Assembly (NCBI RefSeq): GCF_002245895.1
Contig: NZ_NPJZ01000001.1
Span: 1,351,001-1,415,000, forward strand
DNA: 64,000 nt
Reading direction: 5' to 3'
Source of the DNA: Rhodococcus sp. OK302
GTDB taxonomy: Bacteria; Actinomycetota; Actinomycetes; Mycobacteriales; Mycobacteriaceae
A model generated the notes under the pieces. It had not been told where the DNA came from. It did no database searches and worked only from the letters and a program-made list of their open reading frames with translations. This document shows positions 56,386 to 64,000 of the stretch, piece after piece. Position 1 is the stretch's first letter; the number at the start of each line of letters is the position of its first letter. The translations under genes and the position numbers were made by a program.

Positions 56386-57347
56386 GGGTAGAGGAGTTCG
56401 GTGAGCGTGGGGACGGCCTTGTCCAGCTGGCCGACCGAGGTGTAGCCGAAGGTCGAGTAGTCCAGAACGTGAATGCGATCGTTGGCGTAGGCGGGCAGGC
56501 TCTTCCAGGCAGCGTTCTTCGCGACCTCGGCGTCGAAGGCCGCTTGTCCCTCGGTGACGTTGCCCGATCGCAGGACGAGCACCACGTCCGGCGCTGCCGC
56601 GATGATGTTCTCCAGATTCACGGCGCTGTAGGTTTCCTTCACCCCGAGCGCTGACACCGCAATGTTGTCGGCACCGGACAGCTCGATGAGGCTACCCATG
56701 AACGAGTTGTTGTTCATCACCATGAAGGAATCCGTGGCGCCGATCAGAACCAGAACCTTCGGAGCATCGGTCGACGCGCCGGCTGTTGCAAGCGCTGTCT
56801 CGTTCGCATTCATCGATGCCAGAATTTTGTCGGCTTCGGTTTGCTTGTCGAAGGCTTCGCCCAACACCTCGACGGCGAGCTTCAGATCACCGAAGCTGTC
56901 GGTCTCGAGGAACGCTGCAGGTGTGGTGGTCGAGGCCAAGCTGGCTTCGATCGTGCTGCGCGAGGTTTCCGCCGCAATCACCAGGTCGGGGGAGAGCTTG
57001 ATGATCTTTTCCACATCGGGAGCCATCGTCGAGCCGATGCGCGGCACGTCGTTGAGAGCGGCGGGAAGCTGCTGCGTCGTTGTCGACGGAACGCCGGCGA
57101 CCGGAATTTCAAGCAGGGTGAGAACCTCGGCCAGGGGTACAGAGGCCGCTACCACGGTTTTCGGCGGAACTGCGGGGAACTGGGCGACCAATGCGGCAAC
57201 TGCGGCGGCGCTCGCTGCCGAGGATGTGGTCTCGGAAGCTGCTGTGGTTTCCGCTGAGACGGAAGGGTCTGTGGAGCAAGCGGTTGCGCCGCCGACTAGG
57301 GCCAGACTGACAAGTAGTGACGCTATCGACGCGGGACGGTATCGCAC
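56382..57347 (-). CDS. Iron/heme-binding lipoprotein of the ABC importer
   Basis: A 321-residue class III solute-binding protein. A lipoprotein signal ends in LVGGATAC, a Ser/Thr/Ala-rich linker follows, and the lobes carry VPLAEVLTLLEIPVAGVPST, KIIKLSPDLVIAAE and LENIIAAAPDVVLVLRSG. The linked HugZ-like gene suggests heme, but a ferric siderophore is possible. The promoter has an IdeR-type inverted repeat (57391-57415). Confidence 0.9.
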   Translation of the reverse strand: MRYRPASIASLLVSLALVGGATACSTDPSVSAETTAASETTSSAASAAAVAALVAQFPAVPPKTVVAASVPLAEVLTLLEIPVAGVPSTTTQQLPAALNDVPRIGSTMAPDVEKIIKLSPDLVIAAETSRSTIEASLASTTTPAAFLETDSFGDLKLAVEVLGEAFDKQTEADKILASMNANETALATAGASTDAPKVLVLIGATDSFMVMNNNSFMGSLIELSGADNIAVSALGVKETYSAVNLENIIAAAPDVVLVLRSGNVTEGQAAFDAEVAKNAAWKSLPAYANDRIHVLDYSTFGYTSVGQLDKAVPTLTELLYP

Positions 57348-57390
57348 AGCAGTGCACTCCTTGGTGAGAAACGAGGCCCGAAATTATGCC

Positions 57391-57422
57391 AGCCTAACCA
57401 AAATGAGGTTAGGCTAAACAGA
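57391..57422 (-). promoter_or_regulatory. IdeR/DtxR-like iron box of the heme/iron importer
   Basis: AGCCTAACC (57391-57399) and GGTTAGGCT (57407-57415) are perfect inverted 9-mers. The overlapping 57404-57422 matches the IdeR consensus TWAGGTTAGSCTAACCTWA at about 15 of 19 positions by eye. It lies 44 bases upstream of the lipoprotein start, which supports iron repression. Confidence 0.7.
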
Positions 57423-57490
57423 GCGTCCAGTACTGTGCCTTAAATTGTCAAATCAGAAGTAAAGGGCGACCGGACGCCGGCGCGAGGGGA

Positions 57491-57568
57491 GTGAGCACCG
57501 CCTGTGCATAGTGAGCACCGGTTTCAGCGAACTGGAAGGGGTGCCCACTATGCAGAAACGGTGCTCAC
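57491..57568. repeat. Nested palindromic repeat, copy 2
   Basis: Outer arms GTGAGCACC (57491-57499) and GGTGCTCAC (57560-57568) enclose inner arms GCATAGTGAGCACC (57506-57519) and GGTGCCCACTATGC (57540-57553, one mismatch), with TTCAGCGAACTGGAA at the centre. The design and most of the sequence repeat copy 1 at 33012-33085. It lies in the gap between the two iron-uptake genes; bases 57423-57490 hold nothing else I recognise. Confidence 0.8.
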
Positions 57569-57591
57569 TTCGAGAATGAACGGCGGTGGTG

Positions 57592-58623
57592 CTACTTGCC
57601 GAGCATTGCCTGCAGGTCGTCGAGAACCAGGCTTGCACCTGTCGGGCCGAGGCCCATGAACCAGGTTTCGTCGTTGACCTCGGTTGCGCGGCCTTCCTTG
57701 ACGGCATTCATGCTGGCCCACAGAGGTCCGGCAATCACGGTTGTCTGGCCGGTATCGGCAGGTTTTCCGAAGCTGGAGTAGAAGATTCGATCGCCCTCGG
57801 CTTGGGTGATGGTCTCTGGGCTGACCTCGACTGCCAATTCGTCGATGTCCTGGATTTCCGGTCGGGGAAGTCCGACGTCGTTCAGGATCACACCGATGAA
57901 CGAAAGGTTGCCGTACAGGCGGAGTCTGCTGGACATGAAGCGCACCAGGGAGATGGTCGGTGAACCGTCGATCGACTCACGGACCTGATCGGCGTGTGTC
58001 TGGTAGTCGTTGAGGACCTGCTGCGCCTTTGTCTCCTCACCCAATGCGTCGCCGGTAAGGAGGAAGTTCTCCTTCCAGGGGAAGCCGGGGCGGATGCTGA
58101 AGACTGTCGGTGCGATCGCGGAAAGCTGCGGGTAGGACTTGTCCTGGCGCAACTTGCTGCCCAGGATCAGGTCGGGCTTGAGTGCGGCGATCGCTTCGAA
58201 GTTCAGACTGTTGACGGTGCCCACATCGGGAACTCCCGCCAGTTTGTCGGCGAGGTACGCCGGCTGACCGGTTGTGCTCTCCTGGCTGGCGATGCCGACC
58301 GGGGTGATGCCGAGTGTGAGGACTTGATCGAGCTCGCCACTGTCGAGAACGATGACGCGGGTCGGCTTGGCATCGAGGGTGGTCTCACCCAGTGCGTGCT
58401 TGACGGTGCGAGGGAACTCCCCGGGTGCAGCGTCACTGCCGAGCTTCGCCGTTTCCGAGTCGGCGGTGCTGAACAGTTTGCCGCCGGTTGCAACGTCGGT
58501 ATTGCCGGTCGCGTTGCTGCCGGCGTCGGAAGTTCCGCAGGCGGTTGCGGCAAAAACGGTCGCCAGGGCGACCATGGCGATGCGGACCGAACGTCGGTTC
58601 CGGAGCGGAGAGCGTAAGTACAT
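57592..58623 (-). CDS. Siderophore-binding lipoprotein (FhuD/FepB-like), unlinked to a permease
   Basis: A 343-residue class III binding protein with a lipoprotein signal (VALATVFAATAC) and typical lobes: VIVLDSGELDQVLTLGITPVGIAS, FEAIAALKPDLILGSKL, IAPTVFSIRPGFPWKENFLLTGDALG. It probably captures a ferric siderophore. No permease or ATPase adjoins it, so it must share one, perhaps the importer at 54488-56385. ATG 58623 overlaps an IdeR-like box, which implies a leaderless or very short-leader transcript. Confidence 0.88.
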   Translation of the reverse strand: MYLRSPLRNRRSVRIAMVALATVFAATACGTSDAGSNATGNTDVATGGKLFSTADSETAKLGSDAAPGEFPRTVKHALGETTLDAKPTRVIVLDSGELDQVLTLGITPVGIASQESTTGQPAYLADKLAGVPDVGTVNSLNFEAIAALKPDLILGSKLRQDKSYPQLSAIAPTVFSIRPGFPWKENFLLTGDALGEETKAQQVLNDYQTHADQVRESIDGSPTISLVRFMSSRLRLYGNLSFIGVILNDVGLPRPEIQDIDELAVEVSPETITQAEGDRIFYSSFGKPADTGQTTVIAGPLWASMNAVKEGRATEVNDETWFMGLGPTGASLVLDDLQAMLGK

Positions 58624-58641
58624 TAGGTTAGGGTATCCTTT
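58623..58641 (-). promoter_or_regulatory. IdeR-like iron box overlapping a start codon
   Basis: TTAGGTTAGGGTATCCTTT (plus strand) agrees with TWAGGTTAGSCTAACCTWA at about 16 of 19 positions by eye. Its edge overlaps the ATG of the lipoprotein gene, so bound IdeR would block the start of transcription directly. Confidence 0.72.
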
Positions 58642-58790
58642 CGACGAAAGTGGCTCGCAATTGCATCGAGTGCATGATTTCTCCCGTCGTTCGGACATCC
58701 TGACGCAATTCACCGTCACTGCGTCAGTGAACGTGTTAGCTTCGCGAAAGACCTGTGCAAGTAAGCGAAGACGCTGTAGTGAGGAATCCG

Positions 58791-60365
58791 ATGACCCTGA
58801 ACGTGGCCGATCTGTTCGAGGCTGTGGCCGATGCAATTCCTGATCGCACGCCGCTGATTCTCGAGGGTCAACGTTTCACCTATCGAGAACTCGAACTACG
58901 GGCCAACCGATTGGCGCATCACCTTCAGTCCGTCGGCGTCGAACCGGGGCAGCACGTCGGAATTCACATGCGGAACTGTGCGGAATACGTTGAGGCGCTG
59001 TTGGCTTGCATGAAGATCAGGGCCGTTCCGATCAACGTCAATTTCCGCTACACCGACGTCGAACTCGAGTACGTCTACACCAACTCGAAGATGGTGGCAC
59101 TGCTGGTCGAGAGCGAGTTCGCACCGCTTGCACGTGCAGTCGTCTCAAAATGCCCAGCGATTCAGAACATTCTTGTCGTGGGGGACGAGTACGAAAGCGC
59201 CCTGGCTGCGGCGTCCGACCTACGGGATTTCGGTCCTCGCTCCGGCGACGATCATTTTGTCATCTACACGGGTGGCACGACGGGCATGCCCAAGGGCGTT
59301 GTCTGGCGCCAGGAAGATTTCTACCTCGCGGCACTCGGCGGCGCGAACTTCGGTGGTCCGCCGCTTCTCAGTGTCGAAGAAGTGGTTGCTGCAGCCGTTG
59401 CGAACACCAACCCTGTTGTGCTCCTGCTCATTCCGCCGCTCATGCACGGCGCCGCCATCTACTCACTTCTTGCCGCATTCCTGATGGCAGCGCCACGAGT
59501 GCTGACCCGAGGCTTCGATCCGGCTGACGTACCCCGACTCATTGAAGCTGAGAAGATCTCCGGAATCACGGTTGTCGGCGACGCCATCGCCCGTCCCATC
59601 GCCGATGCGATCGCGGCATCGGATGGCAAATACGATCTCTCGACGCTGAAGATGATCGGATCCGGCGGCGCGCTGTTCTCTTTGAACCTCAAGGAAGAAT
59701 TGAAGGCCCGGTTCCCCGGCTTGGTCATCAAGGACACATTCGGCGCTTCCGAATCCGGCCATGACGGCGTCCTCGAATTCGGTGAGGACGGAATTCGACG
59801 AATTCGCTCCAACCCCAACATGATTCTGGTCGACGACGAGTTCCGTCGCATCGAGCCGGGATCCGACACCGTCGGCTACATCGCGAGGGTCGGGCATGTT
59901 CCCCTCGCTTACTTCGAAGATCCGGTGAAATCTGCCGCGACATTCCCCGTCGTCGACGGCGTCCGGATGGCTGTGCCCGGAGACATGGGCACGATCGAAG
60001 CAGACGGTTCGATCGTGCTGCTGGGCCGCGGTTCCATGTGCATCAACTCCGGCGGGGAGAAGATTTACCCCGAAGAGGTTGAGCAGGCACTGAAAACCCA
60101 TCCAGCGGTTTTCGACGCTCTGGTTGCAGGGGCTCCCGACGCGCGATTCGGTGAAAAAGTTGCGGCCGTCGTTCAGGTCCGTCCTGGCTTCGAAGACGTC
60201 GAGCTCAATGACCTGTCCGAGCATTGCCGTATTCATGTCGCGGGGTACAAGATTCCGCGTTCGATCGTGCTGGTTCCGGAAATTCTGCGCTCCCCGAGCG
60301 GTAAAGCCGACTACCGCTGGGCGAAGGAAACCCTCGCGGAGACATCGTCGCTGGCGTGTAGCTGA
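58791..60365 (+). CDS. Acyl-CoA synthetase (FadD19-like)
   Basis: A 524-residue ANL ligase with VIYTGGTTGMPKGVVWRQED, DTFGASESG, PGDMGTIEADGSIVLLGRG, SGGEKIYPEEVE and the catalytic Lys region SPSGKADYRWAKE. The VWRQED and NSGGEKIYPEEVE forms are those of FadD19, the steroid side-chain CoA ligase. It could thus serve sterol or branched-acid activation, though it stands apart from the island at 1-21 kb. ATG 58791 follows GTGAGGA. A terminator hairpin follows. Confidence 0.9.
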   Translation: MTLNVADLFEAVADAIPDRTPLILEGQRFTYRELELRANRLAHHLQSVGVEPGQHVGIHMRNCAEYVEALLACMKIRAVPINVNFRYTDVELEYVYTNSKMVALLVESEFAPLARAVVSKCPAIQNILVVGDEYESALAAASDLRDFGPRSGDDHFVIYTGGTTGMPKGVVWRQEDFYLAALGGANFGGPPLLSVEEVVAAAVANTNPVVLLLIPPLMHGAAIYSLLAAFLMAAPRVLTRGFDPADVPRLIEAEKISGITVVGDAIARPIADAIAASDGKYDLSTLKMIGSGGALFSLNLKEELKARFPGLVIKDTFGASESGHDGVLEFGEDGIRRIRSNPNMILVDDEFRRIEPGSDTVGYIARVGHVPLAYFEDPVKSAATFPVVDGVRMAVPGDMGTIEADGSIVLLGRGSMCINSGGEKIYPEEVEQALKTHPAVFDALVAGAPDARFGEKVAAVVQVRPGFEDVELNDLSEHCRIHVAGYKIPRSIVLVPEILRSPSGKADYRWAKETLAETSSLACS

Positions 60366-60373
60366 TTCGCGGT

Positions 60374-60412
60374 AGCAATGGGGAAAGTTTATGGTTGATT
60401 TTCCCCATTGCT
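60374..60412 (+). terminator. Terminator after the FadD19-like gene
   Basis: AGCAATGGGGAAA (60374-60386) and TTTCCCCATTGCT (60400-60412) form a perfect 13-base stem followed by GTTTA. It sits 25 bases before the next ATG, so the acyltransferase may have its own promoter or depend on readthrough. Confidence 0.8.
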
Positions 60413-60436
60413 GTTTACCGTGTCGGAGATGCAACT

Positions 60437-61738
60437 ATGCCCAGGAACCAACTGACTTCGGTTGACTACGAATTGATCGGGGCCAATGTCGAAAACAGAT
60501 CGACGGATGTTCTGACGATCTTCTTGTTCGATTCGGGTACGTCGATTCCTTTGGGTAAGTCGGAGTTACTGGAATTTCTCGGGGATCGAGCGTCGAAGAT
60601 ACCTGAATTGCGATGGACGCTCACCCGGGTTCCCGGCAGATTGAATTTTCCGTACTGGATCGACACGACACCGTTCGACATCGCCGATCATGTCGAGGAT
60701 GACACCGAAATATCCTCCTGGGAAGGTGTTTTCCAATACTTCAGCGAGATTGCCGCACAGATCGTCGACCCCTACAAATGCCTCTGGCGACTGCATGTCA
60801 TTCGAGGGATTCGTGACGCGCCTGGCGTGCAGGGTGAAGCCACCGCAGTGATTTTGAAGGCGTCACATGCGTTGGGTGACGGTCGTGTGTATAAAGCGAT
60901 TGTTCAGGCTCTGTTCTCGTCGACGCCTCTTCCGGAGTTTGTTCCGGAACTGACAGCGCCCAACCCGTGGAGGTTGTCGCTCACAGGACTTCTCGCCACT
61001 CCGCGACAATATGTCCGCGCATTTCGCGCATTGCCGGAGACCAGGAAATACGATGCCCCCAATTCCGGTGGCGGCGCTGTGACGTTTTCGGGCAAGCGGT
61101 CAGCCGCCGCAATCAACCTCGACTTGAAGCAGATTCGAGACGTCAAGGGATTCTGGCCGGGAGCGACGGTCACCAGCATCGCCCAGGCAATTATTTCTTT
61201 TTCGTTGGAAGAGCGTTTCGGCGACAAGAGTCCGCGGTCCATGCAAGTGATGTCCGGAGCGCCGGCCGACGCCGATGTGCGCGGACAAAACCACATGGGT
61301 TGCTATCACATCGATTTGGCGATGGACAAGGAAGATCCCGCGGACCGAATCGTTGCCATCACGGAAAACAATGTGAAGGGCAAAGCCGGATTTCCCGACG
61401 CTTACCGAGCAGTGCGTGCGCTGCAAGACGCACTTCCGGCAATCGCAGTCAATCCGAAGCTCGCGAGTGAGCCGAAATTGGGGACTGTCGCGAGCAGTGT
61501 CAATCGCGGCCCGGCCACCATGACTCTGGGTGATTCCACAATCGTGCTGACCGCATCATTTCCATACGTGTCACCGCGGAGTCCGTTCAATCACGGAATT
61601 TATTCGGTAGGTGATGTGCTCACGATTTCGGTGATGAGCGGCACTCCGGATGCCGGCGATATCCGCGAATACGCGGCGATTCTGGAGGAAAACGCAGCCC
61701 GCGTGTTGGCGTGTCTCGAGAAGCAGAAGACTCGCTAA
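60437..61738 (+). CDS. WS/DGAT-like acyltransferase family protein
   Basis: A 433-residue protein with the condensation-domain-like layout of wax-ester synthase/diacylglycerol acyltransferases (LTSVDYELIGANVENRS; PYKCLWRLHVIRG; C-terminal VSSVNRGPATMTLG). The catalytic HHxxxDG motif reads SHALGDG (143-149): the second His, the Asp and the Gly are kept, and the first His is Ser. It may esterify acyl-CoA with an alcohol or diglyceride, or act on another acceptor. ATG 60437 follows GGAG. Its stop overlaps the convergent gene. Confidence 0.75.
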   Translation: MPRNQLTSVDYELIGANVENRSTDVLTIFLFDSGTSIPLGKSELLEFLGDRASKIPELRWTLTRVPGRLNFPYWIDTTPFDIADHVEDDTEISSWEGVFQYFSEIAAQIVDPYKCLWRLHVIRGIRDAPGVQGEATAVILKASHALGDGRVYKAIVQALFSSTPLPEFVPELTAPNPWRLSLTGLLATPRQYVRAFRALPETRKYDAPNSGGGAVTFSGKRSAAAINLDLKQIRDVKGFWPGATVTSIAQAIISFSLEERFGDKSPRSMQVMSGAPADADVRGQNHMGCYHIDLAMDKEDPADRIVAITENNVKGKAGFPDAYRAVRALQDALPAIAVNPKLASEPKLGTVASSVNRGPATMTLGDSTIVLTASFPYVSPRSPFNHGIYSVGDVLTISVMSGTPDAGDIREYAAILEENAARVLACLEKQKTR

Positions 61739-62058
61739 AGCCAGGGCTCGATCGGCTTTTTCACCCACATGATCTTCTCGTCGGGATGCGCTCGCTGCGA
61801 TTCCGGCCTATCGGGGTGCTTCGACGCCCACTGATCCTTCTCGTTGATGAGCCCTGCCGCAATGGTCCAGGTCTCGCGGGTGCTCGGCGGGTTCGCGTCG
61901 GCCGCCCGAGCGAGCTTGCGCAACCGATCGTCGGGCATGTCCAGCAGTTCGGCGCCGGTGATCCCTCGATCCCACGCAAACTTGGCCAGCCCCAACGCCT
62001 TTTCTCGGCGACTGCGGCTGGCTATGTCATTGTGTGCGAAGTCCTCGTTCTTGCTCAC
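61735..62058 (-). CDS. Conserved small protein of unknown function
   Basis: A 107-residue charged protein with no signal or membrane segment. Segments of note are RSRREKALGLAKFAWDRGITGAELLDMPDDRLRKLARAA and PSTRETWTIAAGLINEKDQWASKHPDRPESQRAHPDEKIMWVKKPI. The start is GTG 62058, eight bases after GAGGAGG, and coding-type codon use supports a real gene. No function is recognised. Confidence 0.72.
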   Translation of the reverse strand: MSKNEDFAHNDIASRSRREKALGLAKFAWDRGITGAELLDMPDDRLRKLARAADANPPSTRETWTIAAGLINEKDQWASKHPDRPESQRAHPDEKIMWVKKPIEPWL

Positions 62059-62125
62059 TGTCACCACCTCCTCGAGTGCACGGTAGCGCACCCGGAAAAG
62101 TTCACAATTGAAAGGTCCGCAACAA

Positions 62126-62163
62126 AAGAAGGCACCTTCTCCTTGCGGAGAAAGTGCCTTCTT
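62126..62163 (-). terminator. tRNA-Pro terminator
   Basis: Arms 62126-62142 and 62147-62163 give a 17-base stem with one mismatch and a 4-base loop. On the minus strand it is followed by a run of T (TTTTGTTG), just downstream of the tRNA. Confidence 0.88.
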
Positions 62164-62177
62164 CAAGTTCTTCACTG

Positions 62178-62251
<74 letters not shown>

Positions 62252-62305
62252 TGTCGAACCTCGGTTAGCTTACAGCACGAAGTTGGCAGGTATTAAATCC
62301 GCTGG

Positions 62306-63274
62306 TCAGTTGCGTAAAACTGGTGCTTGTGACTGCGCATCACTGCGTGCCGACGAGTGTTCCGGTTCACGCCTCGGCGCAGGAATCAACGTCAACAAAG
62401 TTGCCTCGGGACGGCAGCAGAATCGCACCGGTGCCCACGGCGACGTTCCGATTCCCGCGGAGACGTGCAATTGGGTGTGAGCGCCCCACTTGGATGGCCC
62501 CTTGACCCGTGAGCGGTCCAACTCGCAGTTGGTCACCAATGCGCCGTAGAACGGCAGGCACAGTTGCCCACCGTGCGTATGGCCGGCGAGAACCAAGTCA
62601 TAACCGTCGTCCGCAAACCGATCGAGTACGCGAGGTTCCGGGGAGTGTGTCAAACCGAGTTTCAAATCAGCCAGCGGATTGGGTGGCCCGGAGATGGTGT
62701 CGTAGCGATCACGCTTGAGATGCGGATCGTCGACACCTGCTGTTGCGATTTTGATGCCCGATACTTCGAGTTCGCGTCGTACGTGCGTGACGTCGAGCCA
62801 GCCGCGTTCGGTGAAGGCCGCACGCAGGTCTCCCCAGGGCAGGGGATCTCCGGTGATGCGCTTCTTCTTGTCGAAGATGTAGCTCAGCGGGTTCTTCGGC
62901 TTCGGAGCGAAGTAATCGTTGCTGCCGAAGACAAATAGGCCGGGACGTGCAAGAAGGTCGCCGAGCGCCTGCACAACTGCGGGGACACTGCGCTGATGCG
63001 ACAGGTTGTCACCCGTGTTCACGACGAGGTCAGGATCGAGGCTCTCGAGTTCGCGAAGCCAGTTCTGCTTCAACCTCTGGTTCGGCATCATGTGCAGATC
63101 GCTGAGGTGGAGAACCCGTAGCGAGGACGAACCCGGTGCGAGTACAGGCATTGTCACCTCACGCAATGCAAAAGCATTGCGTTCGATGCCGGATGCGTAC
63201 CCGATTCCGAGTGCAGCGACGCCCGCGGCACCAAGTGCGGTGCGGGTCAGATTGGTGCGGAACTGGTCAGACAC
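62306..63274 (-). CDS. Metallophosphoesterase (calcineurin-like)
   Basis: A 322-residue phosphoesterase. An N-terminal hydrophobic helix (about 10-28) probably anchors it, followed by the dinuclear metal motifs LHLSDLHMMP, VVNTGDNLSH, FGSNDYF (a GNHD variant with Ser), LGLTHSP and LAGHTHGGQ. It resembles M. tuberculosis Rv3683, next to ponA2, and here also lies near a PASTA penicillin-binding protein. A role in envelope metabolism is inferred. GTG 63274 is the start. Confidence 0.9.
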   Translation of the reverse strand: MSDQFRTNLTRTALGAAGVAALGIGYASGIERNAFALREVTMPVLAPGSSSLRVLHLSDLHMMPNQRLKQNWLRELESLDPDLVVNTGDNLSHQRSVPAVVQALGDLLARPGLFVFGSNDYFAPKPKNPLSYIFDKKKRITGDPLPWGDLRAAFTERGWLDVTHVRRELEVSGIKIATAGVDDPHLKRDRYDTISGPPNPLADLKLGLTHSPEPRVLDRFADDGYDLVLAGHTHGGQLCLPFYGALVTNCELDRSRVKGPSKWGAHTQLHVSAGIGTSPWAPVRFCCRPEATLLTLIPAPRREPEHSSARSDAQSQAPVLRN

Positions 63275-63331
63275 CAGTCAAGGATATAACTAAGAGGACG
63301 GACGGTGCGGTGTGCGCGTAGCGTTTCACCC

Positions 63332-63808
63332 ATGTCCGACACGACAGCAACGCTCAAAGACACCCTCCGTACCGACATGGTCGCATCCATGAAGGCAAAG
63401 GATCCGCTCCGCACCGCCACCCTCCGGATGCTCATGGCAGCAGTCCAGACCGAAGAGGTTGCCGGCAAGGAAGCACGGGTTCTCACCGACGAAGAAATCA
63501 TCAAGGTTCTTGCCAAGGAATCGAAGAAGCGCGGAGAAGCCGCCGAAATTTACACCGAGAACGGCCGCGGTGAACTCGCCGCGAAAGAGCGCGCAGAAGC
63601 TCAGATCATCGACGAGTACCTGCCGACGCCGTTGACCGACGCAGAACTCGTCGACGTCGTCGATACCGCGATGGCTCAGGTATCCGAGGAACTCGGTGAG
63701 CGTCCGGGGATGCGTCAGATGGGCCAGGTCATCAAGGCGGCCAACGCTTTGGCCAAGGGCAAGGCGGACGGCGCACGTATCTCTTCTGCCGTGAAGTCGC
63801 GTCTGTAA
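63332..63808 (+). CDS. GatB/YqeY domain protein
   Basis: A 158-residue all-helical protein. LKDTLRTDMVASMKAKDPLRTATLRMLMAAV, the central EEIIKVLAKESKKRGEAAEIY and the C-terminal RPGMRQMGQVIKAANALAKGKADGARISSAVK are the YqeY family pattern, related to the tRNA-binding tail of GatB. Its exact function is not settled. ATG 63332 is chosen as the first Met before the domain. A 19-base perfect hairpin follows. Confidence 0.92.
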   Translation: MSDTTATLKDTLRTDMVASMKAKDPLRTATLRMLMAAVQTEEVAGKEARVLTDEEIIKVLAKESKKRGEAAEIYTENGRGELAAKERAEAQIIDEYLPTPLTDAELVDVVDTAMAQVSEELGERPGMRQMGQVIKAANALAKGKADGARISSAVKSRL

Positions 63809-63824
63809 ACATCACTCGCAATCG

Positions 63825-63865
63825 AGAACGGCCGCTTTCCTCCTTAGGAGGAAAGCGGCCGTTCT
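63825..63865. terminator. Bidirectional terminator after the YqeY gene
   Basis: Arms 63825-63843 and 63847-63865 are perfectly complementary over 19 bases with a 3-base loop, between the YqeY gene and the convergent penicillin-binding-protein gene. Confidence 0.9.
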
Positions 63866-63877
63866 TGTCAGCTGTGA

Positions 63878-64000
63878 CTAGCGAGGTGGTGTCGCTGCCG
63901 GTGGCGTCTCGGGTGCCGGCGCATTCGGGGCCGGAGCTCGCACCGATCCGTCACTGATGTAGATCGTGATCGTGGAACCGGGGACTGCCGAACCCGACGG
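63878..64000 (-). CDS. Penicillin-binding protein with PASTA domain, C-terminal end (partial)
   Basis: The last 40 codons of a minus-strand gene running out of the window. The GSAVPGSTITIYISDGS segment ends a PASTA domain, and a Pro/Ala-rich tail follows, as in bifunctional class A penicillin-binding proteins such as PonA2. The neighbouring metallophosphoesterase is the same partner found beside ponA2 in mycobacteria, supporting this assignment. Confidence 0.75.
   Translation of the reverse strand, partial: PSGSAVPGSTITIYISDGSVRAPAPNAPAPETPPAATPPR

Overview
The window reads as chromosomal DNA of a mycolic-acid actinobacterium, most likely Rhodococcus of the R. erythropolis/qingshengii group. 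The basis is high GC, many GTG starts and ATGA/GTGA overlaps, an abundance of fadE/fadD/SDR genes, and blocks in the Mycobacterium tuberculosis order (gatD-murT, leuA, lysC-asd; a PASTA penicillin-binding protein beside a metallophosphoesterase). No rRNA, CRISPR array, phage or insertion sequence was seen. One tRNA (Pro, CGG) is present.

Bases 1-21325 are a large catabolic island. It opens with a truncated MFS transporter and a TetR regulator resembling KstR2. Divergent from the regulator are a phosphotriesterase-like lactonase and an AT-richer SDR. Then come a decayed second copy of the TetR gene and a collinear run (4048-18201): split MaoC / DUF35 / MaoC, Ltp2-like retro-aldolase, a sugar-dehydratase-like B6 enzyme, SDR, thiolase, fused acyl-CoA dehydrogenase, a ChsE2/ChsE1-like dehydrogenase pair, NADPH oxidoreductase, SDR and acyl-CoA ligase. 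Opposite it lie another SDR and a second fused acyl-CoA dehydrogenase. Both TetR-type promoters carry an exact KstR2-type operator (AnCAAGnnCTTGnT). The logic is ligation to CoA, dehydrogenation, hydration and retro-aldol or thiolytic cleavage, as in steroid side-chain removal. The substrate is unknown, and the B6 enzyme is out of place in such a pathway.

Bases 21506-32951 are mostly core functions: a frameshifted LtrA-like membrane protein, gatD/murT (peptidoglycan amidation), a DMT exporter with a divergent LysR gene, a SHOCT protein, leuA with a leader-peptide attenuator, a small NTF2-like ORF and a membrane protein, then lysC (with an internal beta-subunit start) and asd.

Bases 33000-45150 hold a TetR/MpaB-type oxygenase pair, a Tat-exported multicopper oxidase, a CoA-transferase with an HMG-CoA-lyase-like enzyme, an unusual signalling operon (response regulator, lone LuxR domain, histidine kinase, kinase-like protein without ATPase), and a TetR / Baeyer-Villiger-type monooxygenase / acetoacetate-decarboxylase-like operon.

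Bases 45360-53916 carry furA-katA, a possible 19-residue membrane peptide, an F420-type oxidoreductase, prrB/prrA, a small secreted protein, a YdjM-like membrane hydrolase and a type II (covalent-FAD) cholesterol oxidase. Bases 53973-58623 are iron or heme acquisition: a HugZ-like protein with an ABC importer, and a separate lipoprotein, each behind an IdeR-like box. Bases 58791-64000 hold a FadD19-like ligase, a WS/DGAT-like acyltransferase, a small conserved-looking ORF, tRNA-Pro, a metallophosphoesterase, a GatB/YqeY protein and the end of a PASTA penicillin-binding protein. A nested palindromic repeat occurs twice (33012-33085 and 57491-57568).
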